A DNA stretch of 39,620 nucleotides from a virus: positions 1 to 39,620 of the IMG/VR virus record IMGVR_UViG_3300036770_005021. The stretch is one strand, 5' to 3'. The position numbers and the translations under genes were made by a program. The notes under the pieces are model-generated. The model did no database searches and was not told the origin of the DNA. It saw nothing but the letters and a program-made list of their open reading frames with translations. This document shows positions 12,050-19,979 of the stretch, in pieces (the first letter of the stretch is position 1; each line of letters starts with the position of its first letter).

Positions 12050-12131
12050 GGGCTTTGTCATAGGCTGCGCGTTTTTTGGCATTGCTGCAATGGCTTTGCT
12101 TTATATTCTATGGAGCAAGGGCTGGTCTTAA
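12027..12131 (+). CDS. 34-aa single-pass membrane protein
   Basis: ATG 12027 opens MDEDREIKGF followed by one hydrophobic helix (VIGCAFFGIAAMALLYILW) and KGWS. The layout fits a small N-in membrane protein, such as a holin-like or regulatory peptide. The ribosome site (G-run 14 nt upstream) is distant, which lowers confidence. Confidence 0.4.
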   Translation: MDEDREIKGFVIGCAFFGIAAMALLYILWSKGWS

Positions 12132-12252
12132 TTTCTATTCCATATTTTCAAAAAAATCTTAGTCTCTAAAAACGTGCATCAGCGTGCGCGCACTTAATCC
12201 CAATTTGTGATCCGAGTTTTTCTGCTTCCCGTTAAACTTTTTAGTATCAATA

Positions 12253-12279
12253 AAGGGGGGGTATCCCCTTGCGTTTTTT
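12253..12279 (+). terminator. Terminator in the 12132-12366 gap
   Basis: AAGGGG (12253-12258) pairs with CCCCTT (12265-12270), then GCG and six T residues. A second, weak CTCT/AGAG hairpin with a T-run lies at about 12283-12308. Otherwise I see no gene in this 235-bp gap. Confidence 0.6.
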
Positions 12280-12366
12280 ATGCTCTCCTAAATTAGAGTC
12301 CTTTTTTTAGTAACTTTACAAAAAGAAACGTGACATATAAAATGTTGGCGAAACAAGGAGTTTTTT

Positions 12367-12594
12367 GTGGAAATGAGTTGGATTCAAGTATTGGTTATTG
12401 CTTTTGGAAATATTGCTTGGATGTTGCCTTTGTTCTTTTGGGTGAGGTCTGAATCGAGAGCCGACGCTAGGCATTTCGACAACGAAACAAAAGCTATTCG
12501 TAGGGAATTGATCGACGTTATGCGATCCATCGAGCAAGAGATTAAAGACTTTCACGGAAGGCTTTGTGCTATTGAGGAGAGGCGTAAGCAATGA
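12367..12594 (+). CDS. Membrane-anchored coiled-coil protein, paralog 2
   Basis: This 75-aa protein starts with GTG 12367, 6 nt after AAGGAG (an internal ATG is at 12373). A hydrophobic segment (IQVLVIAFGNIAWMLPLFFW) is followed by a charged helix ending EIKDFHGRLCAIEERRK, nearly the same ending as the protein at 9021. DNA of the two differs at many third positions, so the duplication is old. It is coupled by ATGA to the serine recombinase gene. Confidence 0.7.
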   Translation: MEMSWIQVLVIAFGNIAWMLPLFFWVRSESRADARHFDNETKAIRRELIDVMRSIEQEIKDFHGRLCAIEERRKQ

Positions 12595-13199
12595 AAGTCG
12601 GATATGTCAGGGTCAGTGCGCCCGATCAAAATCCAGCTAGGCAGCTTGAGGGCGTTGAGCTGGATATGCGATTCGAGGAATATGCCTCGGCAAAGAGCTA
12701 CGAACGTCCAAAGCTTCTTGAGATGATCAACTTTGTCCGAGATGGCGACGAGGTTTATATTCATTCTCTTGATAGAGCAGCAAGGAATGTGGGCGATGCG
12801 AGACGGCTTATCGAAACCTTGAACAGTAAGAATGTCCCGGTTCATTTCGTTAAAGAGGGGCTTTCCTTTAGAGGGGGAGATTCGCCTGTTTCTGTGCTAA
12901 TGCTTAATATCCTTGTTTCGGTTGCTGAGTTTGAGAGAGCCTTGATCTTAGAGAGGCAGAGAGAGGGTATCGCTATAGCAAAGAAGAAAGGGGCGTATAA
13001 GGGTGCTAGGTGTAAATGGGACGAGTCGGTAGCTCCTCGAATGATCAATATGCTAAATATGGGCATGTCGATCCCTAAGCTTGCCCAGCAACTTGATGTG
13101 ACGATACCGACTGTATATAAGTACATGGAAAAGTTTGGCATTAAAAGAAACAAGACTAACCAGTTTAAGTTAGAAAAAGAGCCAGAGGAGGCAATTTAA
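12591..13199 (+). CDS. Serine recombinase (resolvase/invertase family)
   Basis: This 202-aa protein has the N-terminal catalytic domain with nucleophile S9 in MKVGYVRVSAPDQNPARQ, 'YIHSLDRAARN' with D61/R62/R65, and helix E 'EFERALILERQREGIAIAKK'. A short C-terminal helix-turn-helix (IPKLAQQLDVTIPTVYKYM) binds DNA. This is the small resolvase/invertase layout, not the IS607 type with an N-terminal HTH, so it is probably not the transposase of the adjacent tnpB. It may resolve multimers, invert a segment, or act in integration. Coupled (ATGA) to the upstream membrane-protein gene. Confidence 0.85.
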   Translation: MKVGYVRVSAPDQNPARQLEGVELDMRFEEYASAKSYERPKLLEMINFVRDGDEVYIHSLDRAARNVGDARRLIETLNSKNVPVHFVKEGLSFRGGDSPVSVLMLNILVSVAEFERALILERQREGIAIAKKKGAYKGARCKWDESVAPRMINMLNMGMSIPKLAQQLDVTIPTVYKYMEKFGIKRNKTNQFKLEKEPEEAI

Positions 13200-13238
13200 T
13201 ATGTACGTATCATATGAAATAGATTTTCATCCTATTGA

Positions 13239-13290
13239 CGAGGTGGAAACCCATCCCTTTAGGGGTGGGAGGAAACCTCGCTCCTTTTTT
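13239..13290 (+). terminator. Double-stem hairpin with U-run between recombinase and tnpB
   Basis: CGAGGT (13239-13244) pairs with ACCTCG (13275-13280), and inside it CCCATCCC (13250-13257) pairs with GGGGTGGG (13262-13269) around TTTA, then CTCC and six T residues. It works as a terminator for the recombinase gene. The CCCATCCC-TTTA-GGGGTGGG core also looks like hairpins found beside tnpB elements, so it may mark the left part of the insertion. Confidence 0.55.
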
Positions 13291-13328
13291 GATTGCTTTA
13301 ATTCCTCTTGTGGTGAAAAATATTCTCC

Positions 13329-14420
13329 ATGGAAACACGAACAGTATGTTGCAAGCTTCTTACTACTCCGCCAATCAATACCGCCTTGCAAGAAACAAGC
13401 GAGCGTTTTTCCGATTCATGCAACTATGTTCTTAAAATAGCTGTCGAAGAAAAAACTAACAATGCAATCAAACTGCATAAGTTGTGCTATGCAAAAATTA
13501 GAGAGTTGTTTTGCCTTTCCGCAAATCTTGCTGTTAGAGCAATCAGGCGCGTTGTTGCTTGCATGACTAAATTGAAAGGTAAGCGCAAACAACCTAAAAA
13601 ATTTAGTGCAAAAAGCGTCGACTATGATGCGCGTATTTTTTCCTATCGAGAACGGGATGAAACCGTTTCTTTGACTACGACAAAGGGTCGTATCCGAGTA
13701 TCGATGATTCTTGGTGAACATCAACGAAAGTCTCTCAAAGGACAAAATCCCACTTCCGCAACCGTTATAAAGAAGGGAAAGGATTGGTATATCCATATAG
13801 TAGTCGAGTTTACTCCAATCCCGATTGATGGCACCGTAGTAATGGGAATCGATCTTGGTGTAAACAATATAGCTACTACTTCTACGGGATTGCGGATTGA
13901 AGGAAAAGAGAGACAAGACTTTAAACAAAAACAAGCAAATGTACGAGCAAGTTTGCAGTCCAAAGGAAAGAAAGGCACAAGAAAAGTTCTGAAAAAACTT
14001 TCGGGATATGAAAAACGAAGAATTAAATACGAAAACCATGTTCTTTCTAAACAACTTGTAGAGGATGCCAAAAGGCATAATTGCGGAGTAATTCGCATGG
14101 AACAGCTTAAGGATATTCGATCCAAGACGAAGACGTGGAACAAACATCTTAACCGCATGGTGGCTGGATGGAGCTTTTACCAACTGCAGCAATTTGTTAT
14201 TTACAAGGCAGCTGCCTTTGGTATTGCTGTCGAATTTGTTAATCCTGCTTATACAAGTCAAACTTGTCACCATTGTTTAAATTTAGGCTCTCGAAAGGGA
14301 GAGCGTTTTACTTGTTTAACCTGTGGCGAGCAACATGCAGATGTAAATGCATCGCATGTGATCGCTTTAGGCGGGATTGCCTGTAAACCAGTCCGAATTA
14401 GCGCCCGTAAGGGCAGTTAA
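13329..14420 (+). CDS. tnpB: TnpB (RNA-guided nuclease of IS200/IS605/IS607-type elements), no TnpA partner
   Basis: This 363-aa protein starts METRTVCCKLLTTPPI, the usual TnpB N-terminus (start ATG 13329). All catalytic parts are present: RuvC-I D175 in MGIDLGVNN, RuvC-II E258 in VIRMEQLKDI, the zinc ribbon C313/C316 and C329/C332 (TCHHC, TCLTC), and RuvC-III D338 in HADVNASH. TnpB is known as an omegaRNA-guided DNA endonuclease that favours transposon retention. No Y1 transposase is nearby, so it is a stand-alone (IS1341-like) copy. Length is near typical, with no frameshift. The 3' end folds into a possible guide-RNA scaffold. Confidence 0.9.
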   Translation: METRTVCCKLLTTPPINTALQETSERFSDSCNYVLKIAVEEKTNNAIKLHKLCYAKIRELFCLSANLAVRAIRRVVACMTKLKGKRKQPKKFSAKSVDYDARIFSYRERDETVSLTTTKGRIRVSMILGEHQRKSLKGQNPTSATVIKKGKDWYIHIVVEFTPIPIDGTVVMGIDLGVNNIATTSTGLRIEGKERQDFKQKQANVRASLQSKGKKGTRKVLKKLSGYEKRRIKYENHVLSKQLVEDAKRHNCGVIRMEQLKDIRSKTKTWNKHLNRMVAGWSFYQLQQFVIYKAAAFGIAVEFVNPAYTSQTCHHCLNLGSRKGERFTCLTCGEQHADVNASHVIALGGIACKPVRISARKGS

Positions 14421-14451
14421 AAGCTTTCGCCTTTAGGCGAGAGTTGTTTAC
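14383..14451 (+). ncRNA. Candidate omegaRNA scaffold at the tnpB 3' end
   Basis: GTAAAC (14383-14388) pairs with GTTTAC (14446-14451), enclosing two hairpins: GCCC-GTAA-GGGC (14403-14414) and CTTTCGCC-TTTA-GGCGAGAG (14424-14443). Overlap with the end of tnpB is where omegaRNAs are found. Downstream, two more hairpins occur (CTTTTGGC/GCCAAAAG at about 14485-14507; TGGC/GCCA after it). The exact 3' end and the guide cannot be fixed by eye. Confidence 0.5.
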
Positions 14452-14537
14452 CAATACAGCGTTTACTTTAAAAGAAGCCGTTACTTTTGGCTGGATGCCA
14501 AAAGACGATTGGCGCGCAAGCCATCTGGTGCACGGGG

Positions 14538-14765
14538 CTAAAGAACATCGTCAGGATTGTTGATTGTGATGTATCTAACACGCCTAGGGTTTATGAGTAT
14601 CTCTGGCGTTTGAAGCTCTTCGTCGGCTGAAAGGTGGATAAGAGTTTCTTTGTCTAAATTTTGAAAGGTTGACGCTATCTTAAGGATTGTGTCTTCCTTT
14701 TCTTCGTCCTGACAAAGCATTTCTACATAGTCGTCGGCTGTAAAGTGAATCTTGAATAGAAGCAT
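14538..14765 (-). CDS. 75-aa unknown protein at the end of the late module
   Basis: Acidic protein (MLLFKIHFTADDYVEMLCQD...) with a strand-helix start and a C-terminal 'RRVRYITINNPDDVL'. Not recognised. It is the last minus-strand gene before the tnpB insertion and follows a small membrane-protein gene. Confidence 0.6.
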   Translation of the reverse strand: MLLFKIHFTADDYVEMLCQDEEKEDTILKIASTFQNLDKETLIHLSADEELQTPEILINPRRVRYITINNPDDVL

Positions 14766-14805
14766 AAATCCGTCCTTGATGGCAAAATCTTATTTGATTT
14801 TCTGT

Positions 14806-15057
14806 TTAAAGAGAAGGTCTATCTCGTTCGTCGAACCAAGTGATCCTTTCGTCTCCATCTGGGCTAAAGTCTACGTCCACGCCAGTGTATTCCTTGATAA
14901 GTTCTTCTGTATATTCCTCTATAGGATTGTCTGGGAGCGAGCAAGATTTAAGTAAAAGCATCATGCAAAATAGTGCCGAAGTGCTGATAAGAGAAATGAG
15001 AAATACAGGATCTCTGACCGCTTCTGCATATGGCAATAGATATTCTTGTTTTTGCAT
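14806..15057 (-). CDS. Small membrane protein with conserved acidic tail (possible lysis/spanin-like)
   Basis: This 83-aa protein has residues 17-36 (PVFLISLISTSALFCMMLLL) as a transmembrane helix ending at KSC, then NPIEEYTEELIKEYTGVDVD-F-SP. Small phage proteins with an 'EE..EE.I...TG...D..P' tail after one membrane helix recur in several phages. The place after the fibre genes is where lysis genes often sit, so a holin/spanin-like role is possible but unproven. The Cys is not in a clean lipobox. Confidence 0.6.
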   Translation of the reverse strand: MQKQEYLLPYAEAVRDPVFLISLISTSALFCMMLLLKSCSLPDNPIEEYTEELIKEYTGVDVDFSPDGDERITWFDERDRPSL

Positions 15058-15071
15058 TTAGTTATCCTTTT

Positions 15072-15857
15072 CTATGTGTTCCTATAAACATACAAAGATA
15101 CGCCTAATGAGGGGGCTGCGGATGTAATGCCGCCTACTCCTGCCGATGTAATCTTAAAGTTCGTTACGTGGAATGGGGGTAGTCCTACCATTAACATCGC
15201 TCCGCCGAAAAATCCATATTGAAATGCTGTTGGTGATGTATCGGCTGAAGAAAAATTCCCGTAAAATTTAGAGAGAAAGTTGCCGTTAATGTTCGATGCT
15301 CCCTGCACAAAGCTAAGATCGAAAGCGAGCCCTCCGTTAATGCCGCTGTCGTGGACTGTTTTCCCTAGAATTACGTGTGACGTAGAGCTTGATTGTGTTG
15401 GCGCTCCGCCAGTGTAGTAATAAGAAGTGTGGCCGCTGAAGTAGTTCCCTGCTGCCTGGTAAGTGGCGCCTCCGTCTACGGAGAAGGTCATAATAATGTC
15501 GTCGCCGTTAGTTAGTGGAAAAATCGGGCTTTTTGAGACAAGCTTGAGCATCCCGTAGCGAGCGCCTCCGCTTAACGCGAATGTGTAGGCCGACACGTCT
15601 ATAACGATCTCTCCGCCGATTACAGGATTGTCCCCAATATAGATAAGCCCTGATGTTGGAGTCTGCCAAGAAACGCCTGTAGGGGACACGCTATCTGCTG
15701 TTAAAACAGTTCCGTCGGCTCCGACCGGAAAAGAGACGGCGCTCGCACCGTCTCCAACCAGAAGGCTTCCCAGAGCCGTATTAGGAGGAGTATACGGCGT
15801 AATGGACTGCCCTACTAAGTCGAACTTTTTAGTAAGAGGGTTAAATTTAAATGACAT
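15072..15857 (-). CDS. Tail fibre/tip protein
   Basis: This 261-aa protein starts MSFKFNPLTKKFDLVG, a start common to phage tail proteins. A module follows, 'GSLLVGDGASAVSFPVGADG' then 'VLTADS....GVSWQT', that is shared with neighbouring fibre genes. The C-terminal ~180 residues are Gly/Ser/aromatic-rich and beta-structured, probably a receptor-facing domain. A 1-bp gap separates it from the next upstream gene. Confidence 0.7.
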   Translation of the reverse strand: MSFKFNPLTKKFDLVGQSITPYTPPNTALGSLLVGDGASAVSFPVGADGTVLTADSVSPTGVSWQTPTSGLIYIGDNPVIGGEIVIDVSAYTFALSGGARYGMLKLVSKSPIFPLTNGDDIIMTFSVDGGATYQAAGNYFSGHTSYYYTGGAPTQSSSTSHVILGKTVHDSGINGGLAFDLSFVQGASNINGNFLSKFYGNFSSADTSPTAFQYGFFGGAMLMVGLPPFHVTNFKITSAGVGGITSAAPSLGVSLYVYRNT

Positions 15858-15858
15858 A

Positions 15859-16173
15859 TCAACCGTAGCTTATGATTAATGGGTTTGCCCTGTCGCTCCA
15901 ACGGAACTTGTACGAGTTGCTTGGCCTGTCCCCACTGCCTGTATAAAATGGAAACTGGACTGAAGTCAAGTTATTGTTTGCGTCGTAGGTCTGGAATGCC
16001 AATTGCCACACGGGATCGGTTTCAGAGGAGCCTGGACGAGCAAATCCCTTATAAGTAAGGTTGTTGTTTACGTCGTATTCTCCTCTAAAGGTTTCGTCTG
16101 TGAACGAGTCTTGGTTCACTGATCCGTATCCGTCTCTCGATCCTTTCGATCTGTTGATATTTGGGTCTGCCAT
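15859..16173 (-). CDS. Small conserved virion-associated protein
   Basis: This 104-aa protein contains two similar halves built on 'EYDVNNNLTYKGFARPGS' and 'TYDANNNLTSVQFP', suggesting an internal duplication of a beta-hairpin unit. It ends 'RWSDRANPLIISYG'. It lies between fibre genes and is probably a structural or adaptor part of the tail. Exact role unknown. Confidence 0.6.
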   Translation of the reverse strand: MADPNINRSKGSRDGYGSVNQDSFTDETFRGEYDVNNNLTYKGFARPGSSETDPVWQLAFQTYDANNNLTSVQFPFYTGSGDRPSNSYKFRWSDRANPLIISYG

Positions 16174-16182
16174 GTTTTTGCC

Positions 16183-16551
16183 TTAGATTAAAAATTCCGT
16201 AATAATAACATATCCCGTTGCACCGTCTCCCCCTACAAATGGGCCGTTAGCGCCTACGGCAATCGCTCCGCTACCGCCTCCCCCTCCAGCCCCTATACAC
16301 TCGATCATACACCAAGCCATTCCCGCCGTTGGTGTATATGTGCCGTCAGCTGAAAAAGTTTGGATAGCAATAGACGTAAATCCAGAGCCAGAAAATGTTT
16401 GCCATTCAACTCCATCCGCTTGTGCGCTATTGGCTGTTAAGACTTGGCCATCAGTGCCCACAGTCCTAACAATAGGACGAGTTCCGTTGCCAACCAAGAG
16501 AGAACCCTTAGTGTTGTTGTATTCTGCGTTCCATGCGCTGTTTGATGACAT
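16183..16551 (-). CDS. Short tail fibre with glycine-rich tip
   Basis: This 122-aa protein has N-terminal 'SNSAWNAEYNNTKGSLLVGN' plus 'RPIVRTVGTDG', nearly the same as the next gene. The C-terminus is a Gly-rich tip domain (IECIGAGGGGGSGAIAVG, GGDGATGYVIITEF) as found in trimeric fibres. It is short for such a fibre and may be a trimmed copy. Confidence 0.65.
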   Translation of the reverse strand: MSSNSAWNAEYNNTKGSLLVGNGTRPIVRTVGTDGQVLTANSAQADGVEWQTFSGSGFTSIAIQTFSADGTYTPTAGMAWCMIECIGAGGGGGSGAIAVGANGPFVGGDGATGYVIITEFLI

Positions 16552-16572
16552 TGGTTACTCTTAGTTTTGCTA

Positions 16573-17217
16573 TTAGGTTTGAGACAACAAGCATCCAGAG
16601 AAATGAGACTCAAAAGTGCTTCCCAACGTTCCTCCCCCTATATCAAGAGTATTTCCAGCTCCGTTTGCAACGGTTGCTACAACTCTTATTTGGGTTCCAG
16701 CAGCAAATAGTTGTTTTACAGAATAGCAGCTAACATATACATCACCCGCAGCTCGAACAGCTCCTATGTTAATCACATCTCCGTAAAAAACTACTGGACC
16801 AGCATTAACAAAAATTCCTGTTGAAAGGACGGTCATTGCAGCAGTTACGTTGTTAAACCTCAATACAATATTAAATAAATATTCCCCGGTTATAGGACAG
16901 GTGAATACAGTATCGGCCCCTATTGTGGAAAGGCTGCTAGAAGTGTCGTAAGCAATCGATACGGTTGCGCCTCCTGTTGTCCCGAAAGTCCAAGTAGTTC
17001 CAGCTCCTGTAACGTTAGATGCCCCTACAGAAAGAAAAGCATCAAATTTTGGATTTAATGGATACTTCCAATTTACTCCATCAGGTTGGGAGCTATCCGC
17101 TACCAAGGCTGTCCCGTCTGCTCCTACTGTCCTAACAATAGGTCTGGTTGCGTTCCCAACAAGAAGTGCGCCCTTCGCGCTGTTATACTCTGCATTCCAT
17201 GCCGAATTAGAAGTCAT
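16573..17217 (-). CDS. Tail fibre with C1q-like C-terminal domain
   Basis: This 214-aa protein has the same N-terminal attachment module as the preceding entry (SNSAWNAEYNSAKGALLVGN). From residue ~60 a C1q/TNF-like jelly-roll is suggested: 'FDAFLSV', 'TVSIAYDTSS', 'FTCPITGEYLFNIVLRFNN'. C1q-like domains form trimeric receptor-binding heads. The two genes share modules, so they could recombine or serve as alternative receptor binders. Confidence 0.7.
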   Translation of the reverse strand: MTSNSAWNAEYNSAKGALLVGNATRPIVRTVGADGTALVADSSQPDGVNWKYPLNPKFDAFLSVGASNVTGAGTTWTFGTTGGATVSIAYDTSSSLSTIGADTVFTCPITGEYLFNIVLRFNNVTAAMTVLSTGIFVNAGPVVFYGDVINIGAVRAAGDVYVSCYSVKQLFAAGTQIRVVATVANGAGNTLDIGGGTLGSTFESHFSGCLLSQT

Positions 17218-17238
17218 TTGTTCCTCACATTTAATTTT

Positions 17239-18465
17239 TTAAACATATTCTCTCCAGTCCAAAGAGCCATAAATGTCTAAGTTGACTCCTAGCGGGGTTA
17301 CGCATAAAACAACCTCATCCCTAGTTCCTGATATAGACGCTCCCGGATATTTTGCACTGTAGATCGGAGCTGCTACAGCCGAACTAACTGCTCCATAGCC
17401 TGATTGTATGATTGATCCGCCTGTAACGGTTGTTGTGCTTGGATTGCCTACCGTATCCCCTTTTGCAATCTGAACAGAAGAATTTATCTCATCCACATAA
17501 GTAAATACGCCTGCGACTGTCGGATTCAAACGAAGTTCCCAAAGAAAGTTATCCGTAGTCGCCGCCAAAACGGTTTGATTGAGTGTATTTACTACAGCTC
17601 CGATATGGTTCGATTTTAGCCTCAATCCTAACATGGCATATGATGTGCCGATTGTATTTGCGTTAACAAAAGTTGCGTCTAAGTTTGCTGATCTGACAAT
17701 TCCATTTTCTTCAAGTCCCCCTTCAGAAATAACTGAAGAGCAGATTGTAACGAATTCGGCAGCAGCTCCCGTTCCGTCATTGGATATTTCATATCTAAGA
17801 GGAAGGTTTGGCGTGGACATGTAAACTAGGGATAAGTTGTTTGCATTCAAAAACTGATGGCAGTAGTAAATAATGCCGTCTATCACAAACCCAAATCTTA
17901 CCCTTCCTACACCTAACCATTCATAGTCAATGATTAGAATTTGAGATTTGGTTAGATCAAGCGATATTCCGCTTGGACCTGTTCCATTGAGAGGATCGAT
18001 ATTCCAGGCTGATTGCAAAACTCTTGTGTCTACGGCAACGCCCGATGTAAATGTCCTTCTAGCCGCATAAAGATTGCTTCCGTCTAGCTCAATAAATAAT
18101 CCGTTGTTAGCATCAAATTGCCCGAATCTGCGCTTAATCCCTGCCGTAACTCCATCGCTAATAACCGCTGTCATGAAAATAAGCTGGGATTTTCCGGGCT
18201 GGTAGTTAAAAGACATGTAAGTTTGTCTAACCCTTGTTCCGGCAGTTAAATTGCCTACTGCTATTGTCGTAGAGGCTTGGTTAGTGTTGTATGTTGAAGA
18301 TGTTCCGGCGCCAGATGTTTGAGCATCATCCCAAAAAAGAGCTTGGTTATCAAAAATTTGCTTTGAGTCAAAAAGAGTATGTGGTTCTGATGTTCTCCAT
18401 CGCCCGAAAGCATCAATGCTAGGGGAGTCTGATGCTTGTACATTTACGTTTCTAATTAAAGTCAT
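17239..18465 (-). CDS. Conserved tail/virion protein
   Basis: This 408-aa protein starts at ATG 18465, which overlaps the upstream stop as ATGA; an ATG at 18477 is also in frame. It opens with a motif found in many phage virion proteins, SPSIDAFGRWRTSEPHTLFD, and has long beta-rich segments (VRQTYMSFNYQPGKSQLIFM). It ends 'LDWREYV'. Location among the fibres suggests a fibre base or decoration protein. Confidence 0.7.
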   Translation of the reverse strand: MTLIRNVNVQASDSPSIDAFGRWRTSEPHTLFDSKQIFDNQALFWDDAQTSGAGTSSTYNTNQASTTIAVGNLTAGTRVRQTYMSFNYQPGKSQLIFMTAVISDGVTAGIKRRFGQFDANNGLFIELDGSNLYAARRTFTSGVAVDTRVLQSAWNIDPLNGTGPSGISLDLTKSQILIIDYEWLGVGRVRFGFVIDGIIYYCHQFLNANNLSLVYMSTPNLPLRYEISNDGTGAAAEFVTICSSVISEGGLEENGIVRSANLDATFVNANTIGTSYAMLGLRLKSNHIGAVVNTLNQTVLAATTDNFLWELRLNPTVAGVFTYVDEINSSVQIAKGDTVGNPSTTTVTGGSIIQSGYGAVSSAVAAPIYSAKYPGASISGTRDEVVLCVTPLGVNLDIYGSLDWREYV

Positions 18466-18758
18466 ACCACATACCAATTTGCATTATTTGAAAGTACGGT
18501 GAGACATTCGCCAGGAAGAATCTGTTGAAAACCTTCTCCGTCAATCTGTTCAGCCCCTGTTGGCAAAAGCTGAATTGTTCCCGATCCCGAGTTTTTTATT
18601 TCATAGATTTTGTTTTGCTTGCCGACAGCGGTTGGAAGCGTTACATCGAATGAATTTGCCGTACACAAGATAAAATAATCTGACGCGAGCACGTTGTAGT
18701 TAGCATTTACGCTTGAGAAAGACCTGCTTACTATGTTGTTGCACGCATTTGCTGTCAT
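18462..18758 (-). CDS. Small tail fibre domain protein
   Basis: This 98-aa protein has the pattern 'YFILCTANSFDVTLPTAVGK' and 'IKNSGSGTIQLLPTGAEQID', ending 'NANWYVV', a beta-sandwich repeat common in phage fibres ('F.V.LP......IKN.......T.....G...I'). Stand-alone here. Coupled by ATGA to the next gene. Confidence 0.65.
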   Translation of the reverse strand: MTANACNNIVSRSFSSVNANYNVLASDYFILCTANSFDVTLPTAVGKQNKIYEIKNSGSGTIQLLPTGAEQIDGEGFQQILPGECLTVLSNNANWYVV

Positions 18759-18776
18759 ACAGTCCTTTGGCTATTT

Positions 18777-19193
18777 TCAAAATACATAATAGCTTGTCCC
18801 GTTAAAGATAAATCGTGCGCTTTGATAGTTCACGTTCATCGTATATGTAGCAGCTCCGTCTATTGTCACTACACCGCCGACTGTTGTAACAGAAATGTTG
18901 AAGGTTGCAGCCGTTCCTGTTGCGTCTTTTACTACATACACGCGACCTATTGTCGGGGCATCAGGTAATTGGATAGTTCTAGCTGCAGAAGTATCCACAG
19001 GAATAAAATACTCTGTCGTGCTCCCTACAACATAAGGACTTGATGCGACGGTAGGACTAATCGCTACTTGCTGAAGTCCTGACGCTTGAAAAATTGGAGT
19101 TCCCGTTCCAGCTGATACTAAAAGCTGGCCAGAGGTTCCCACTGTATTAGTAGTAACCCCCTTTGTGCCATCATAATAAACAATCGTTCCCAT
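18777..19193 (-). CDS. Tail fibre protein
   Basis: This 138-aa protein is read from ATG 19193, which overlaps the upstream stop by one base (TAATG); the longer open frame to 19310 has no ribosome site. It starts MGTIVYYDGTKGVTTNTVGT with the 'GQLLVSAGTGTPIFQ' fibre motif, then a domain of the 'R.IQLPDAP..GRVYVVKDATG' type like the neighbour at 18462. A short fibre or fibre segment. Confidence 0.65.
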   Translation of the reverse strand: MGTIVYYDGTKGVTTNTVGTSGQLLVSAGTGTPIFQASGLQQVAISPTVASSPYVVGSTTEYFIPVDTSAARTIQLPDAPTIGRVYVVKDATGTAATFNISVTTVGGVVTIDGAATYTMNVNYQSARFIFNGTSYYVF

Positions 19194-19960
19194 TAATTTC
19201 CTACCTTGTATCCAAAGAATTGTGCCTTGCCTTGCACAACACTTATTGTTTTTGGGCCTCCCTGAAGCAGCCAGTCTACAAAAATGCCTTGACCTGCAGT
19301 CCCATACCAAAAACCATGTCCAACATTAATTCCTGATGGTGTGCCTAAAATTGTATAAGATGGAAAAGGATTACGATATCCATCAAATACACGTCCTATG
19401 CCGCCATCTCTTATTAATAATCGTTCTAGAGTATGTGCTGATGTAAGACCTTGGTAGCGTATATTTACAAAAAAGAAGTACAGGCCATCGCTAGGAAGGG
19501 TAAAGATTCCTGTTAGTGGATCGTATGCAGAACCGTGGTTAGCTAAAACATTATCAAATATCATTGGGGATAGAGGGGAAGCATCGCCGGTAACGTTAGT
19601 TATATTCGTTGTTTTGGTTGCTGCAAAATATGCCTCAGGAGAGGTTCCTCCCCATGTAGGCAAAGCTGCCGGGCCTCCTGAAATCAAAAACTGACCAGCC
19701 ACGCCTGTTGATGCACTTTGCAACGGTCCTGTGCTTGTGGTTCCACCGCAAATTAAAGAATAGGGAGTGGTAGATGTAACACCCGTTCCTCCTCCTTCAA
19801 CTACGGCTGTCCCGAAAGCTGGATCCGCTGCGTTCCCTTGAGATATCAATGGAACGCCTGAAGTTGCCGATGGCGCAACGCTTGTTATTTGATTATTTGC
19901 CCCACCAACCAGTGTGTTGTATTGCACTGGCTTGTAATTGCATCCGTTGTTCGTAGGCAT
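19193..19960 (-). CDS. Tail fibre with C1q-like head
   Basis: This 255-aa protein has N-terminal repeats 'NTLVGGANNQITSVAPSATS' and 'VVEGGGTGVTS' of the standard fibre kind. From residue ~110 a C1q-like domain follows: 'YFAATKTTNITNVTG', 'YDPLTGIFTLPSDGLYFFFV'. It ends with an aromatic-rich strand. Likely receptor-binding, parallel to the C1q-like gene at 16573 but unrelated in detail. Confidence 0.7.
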   Translation of the reverse strand: MPTNNGCNYKPVQYNTLVGGANNQITSVAPSATSGVPLISQGNAADPAFGTAVVEGGGTGVTSTTPYSLICGGTTSTGPLQSASTGVAGQFLISGGPAALPTWGGTSPEAYFAATKTTNITNVTGDASPLSPMIFDNVLANHGSAYDPLTGIFTLPSDGLYFFFVNIRYQGLTSAHTLERLLIRDGGIGRVFDGYRNPFPSYTILGTPSGINVGHGFWYGTAGQGIFVDWLLQGGPKTISVVQGKAQFFGYKVGN

Positions 19961-19979
19961 TGTCCACCTATTTAATTGT

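Noticed and set aside
12591-14420. IS607-type element made of serine recombinase plus tnpB
   Set aside because: IS607 TnpA has its HTH at the N-terminus. This enzyme has the resolvase order and is translationally coupled to the upstream phage gene, and a terminator separates it from tnpB.
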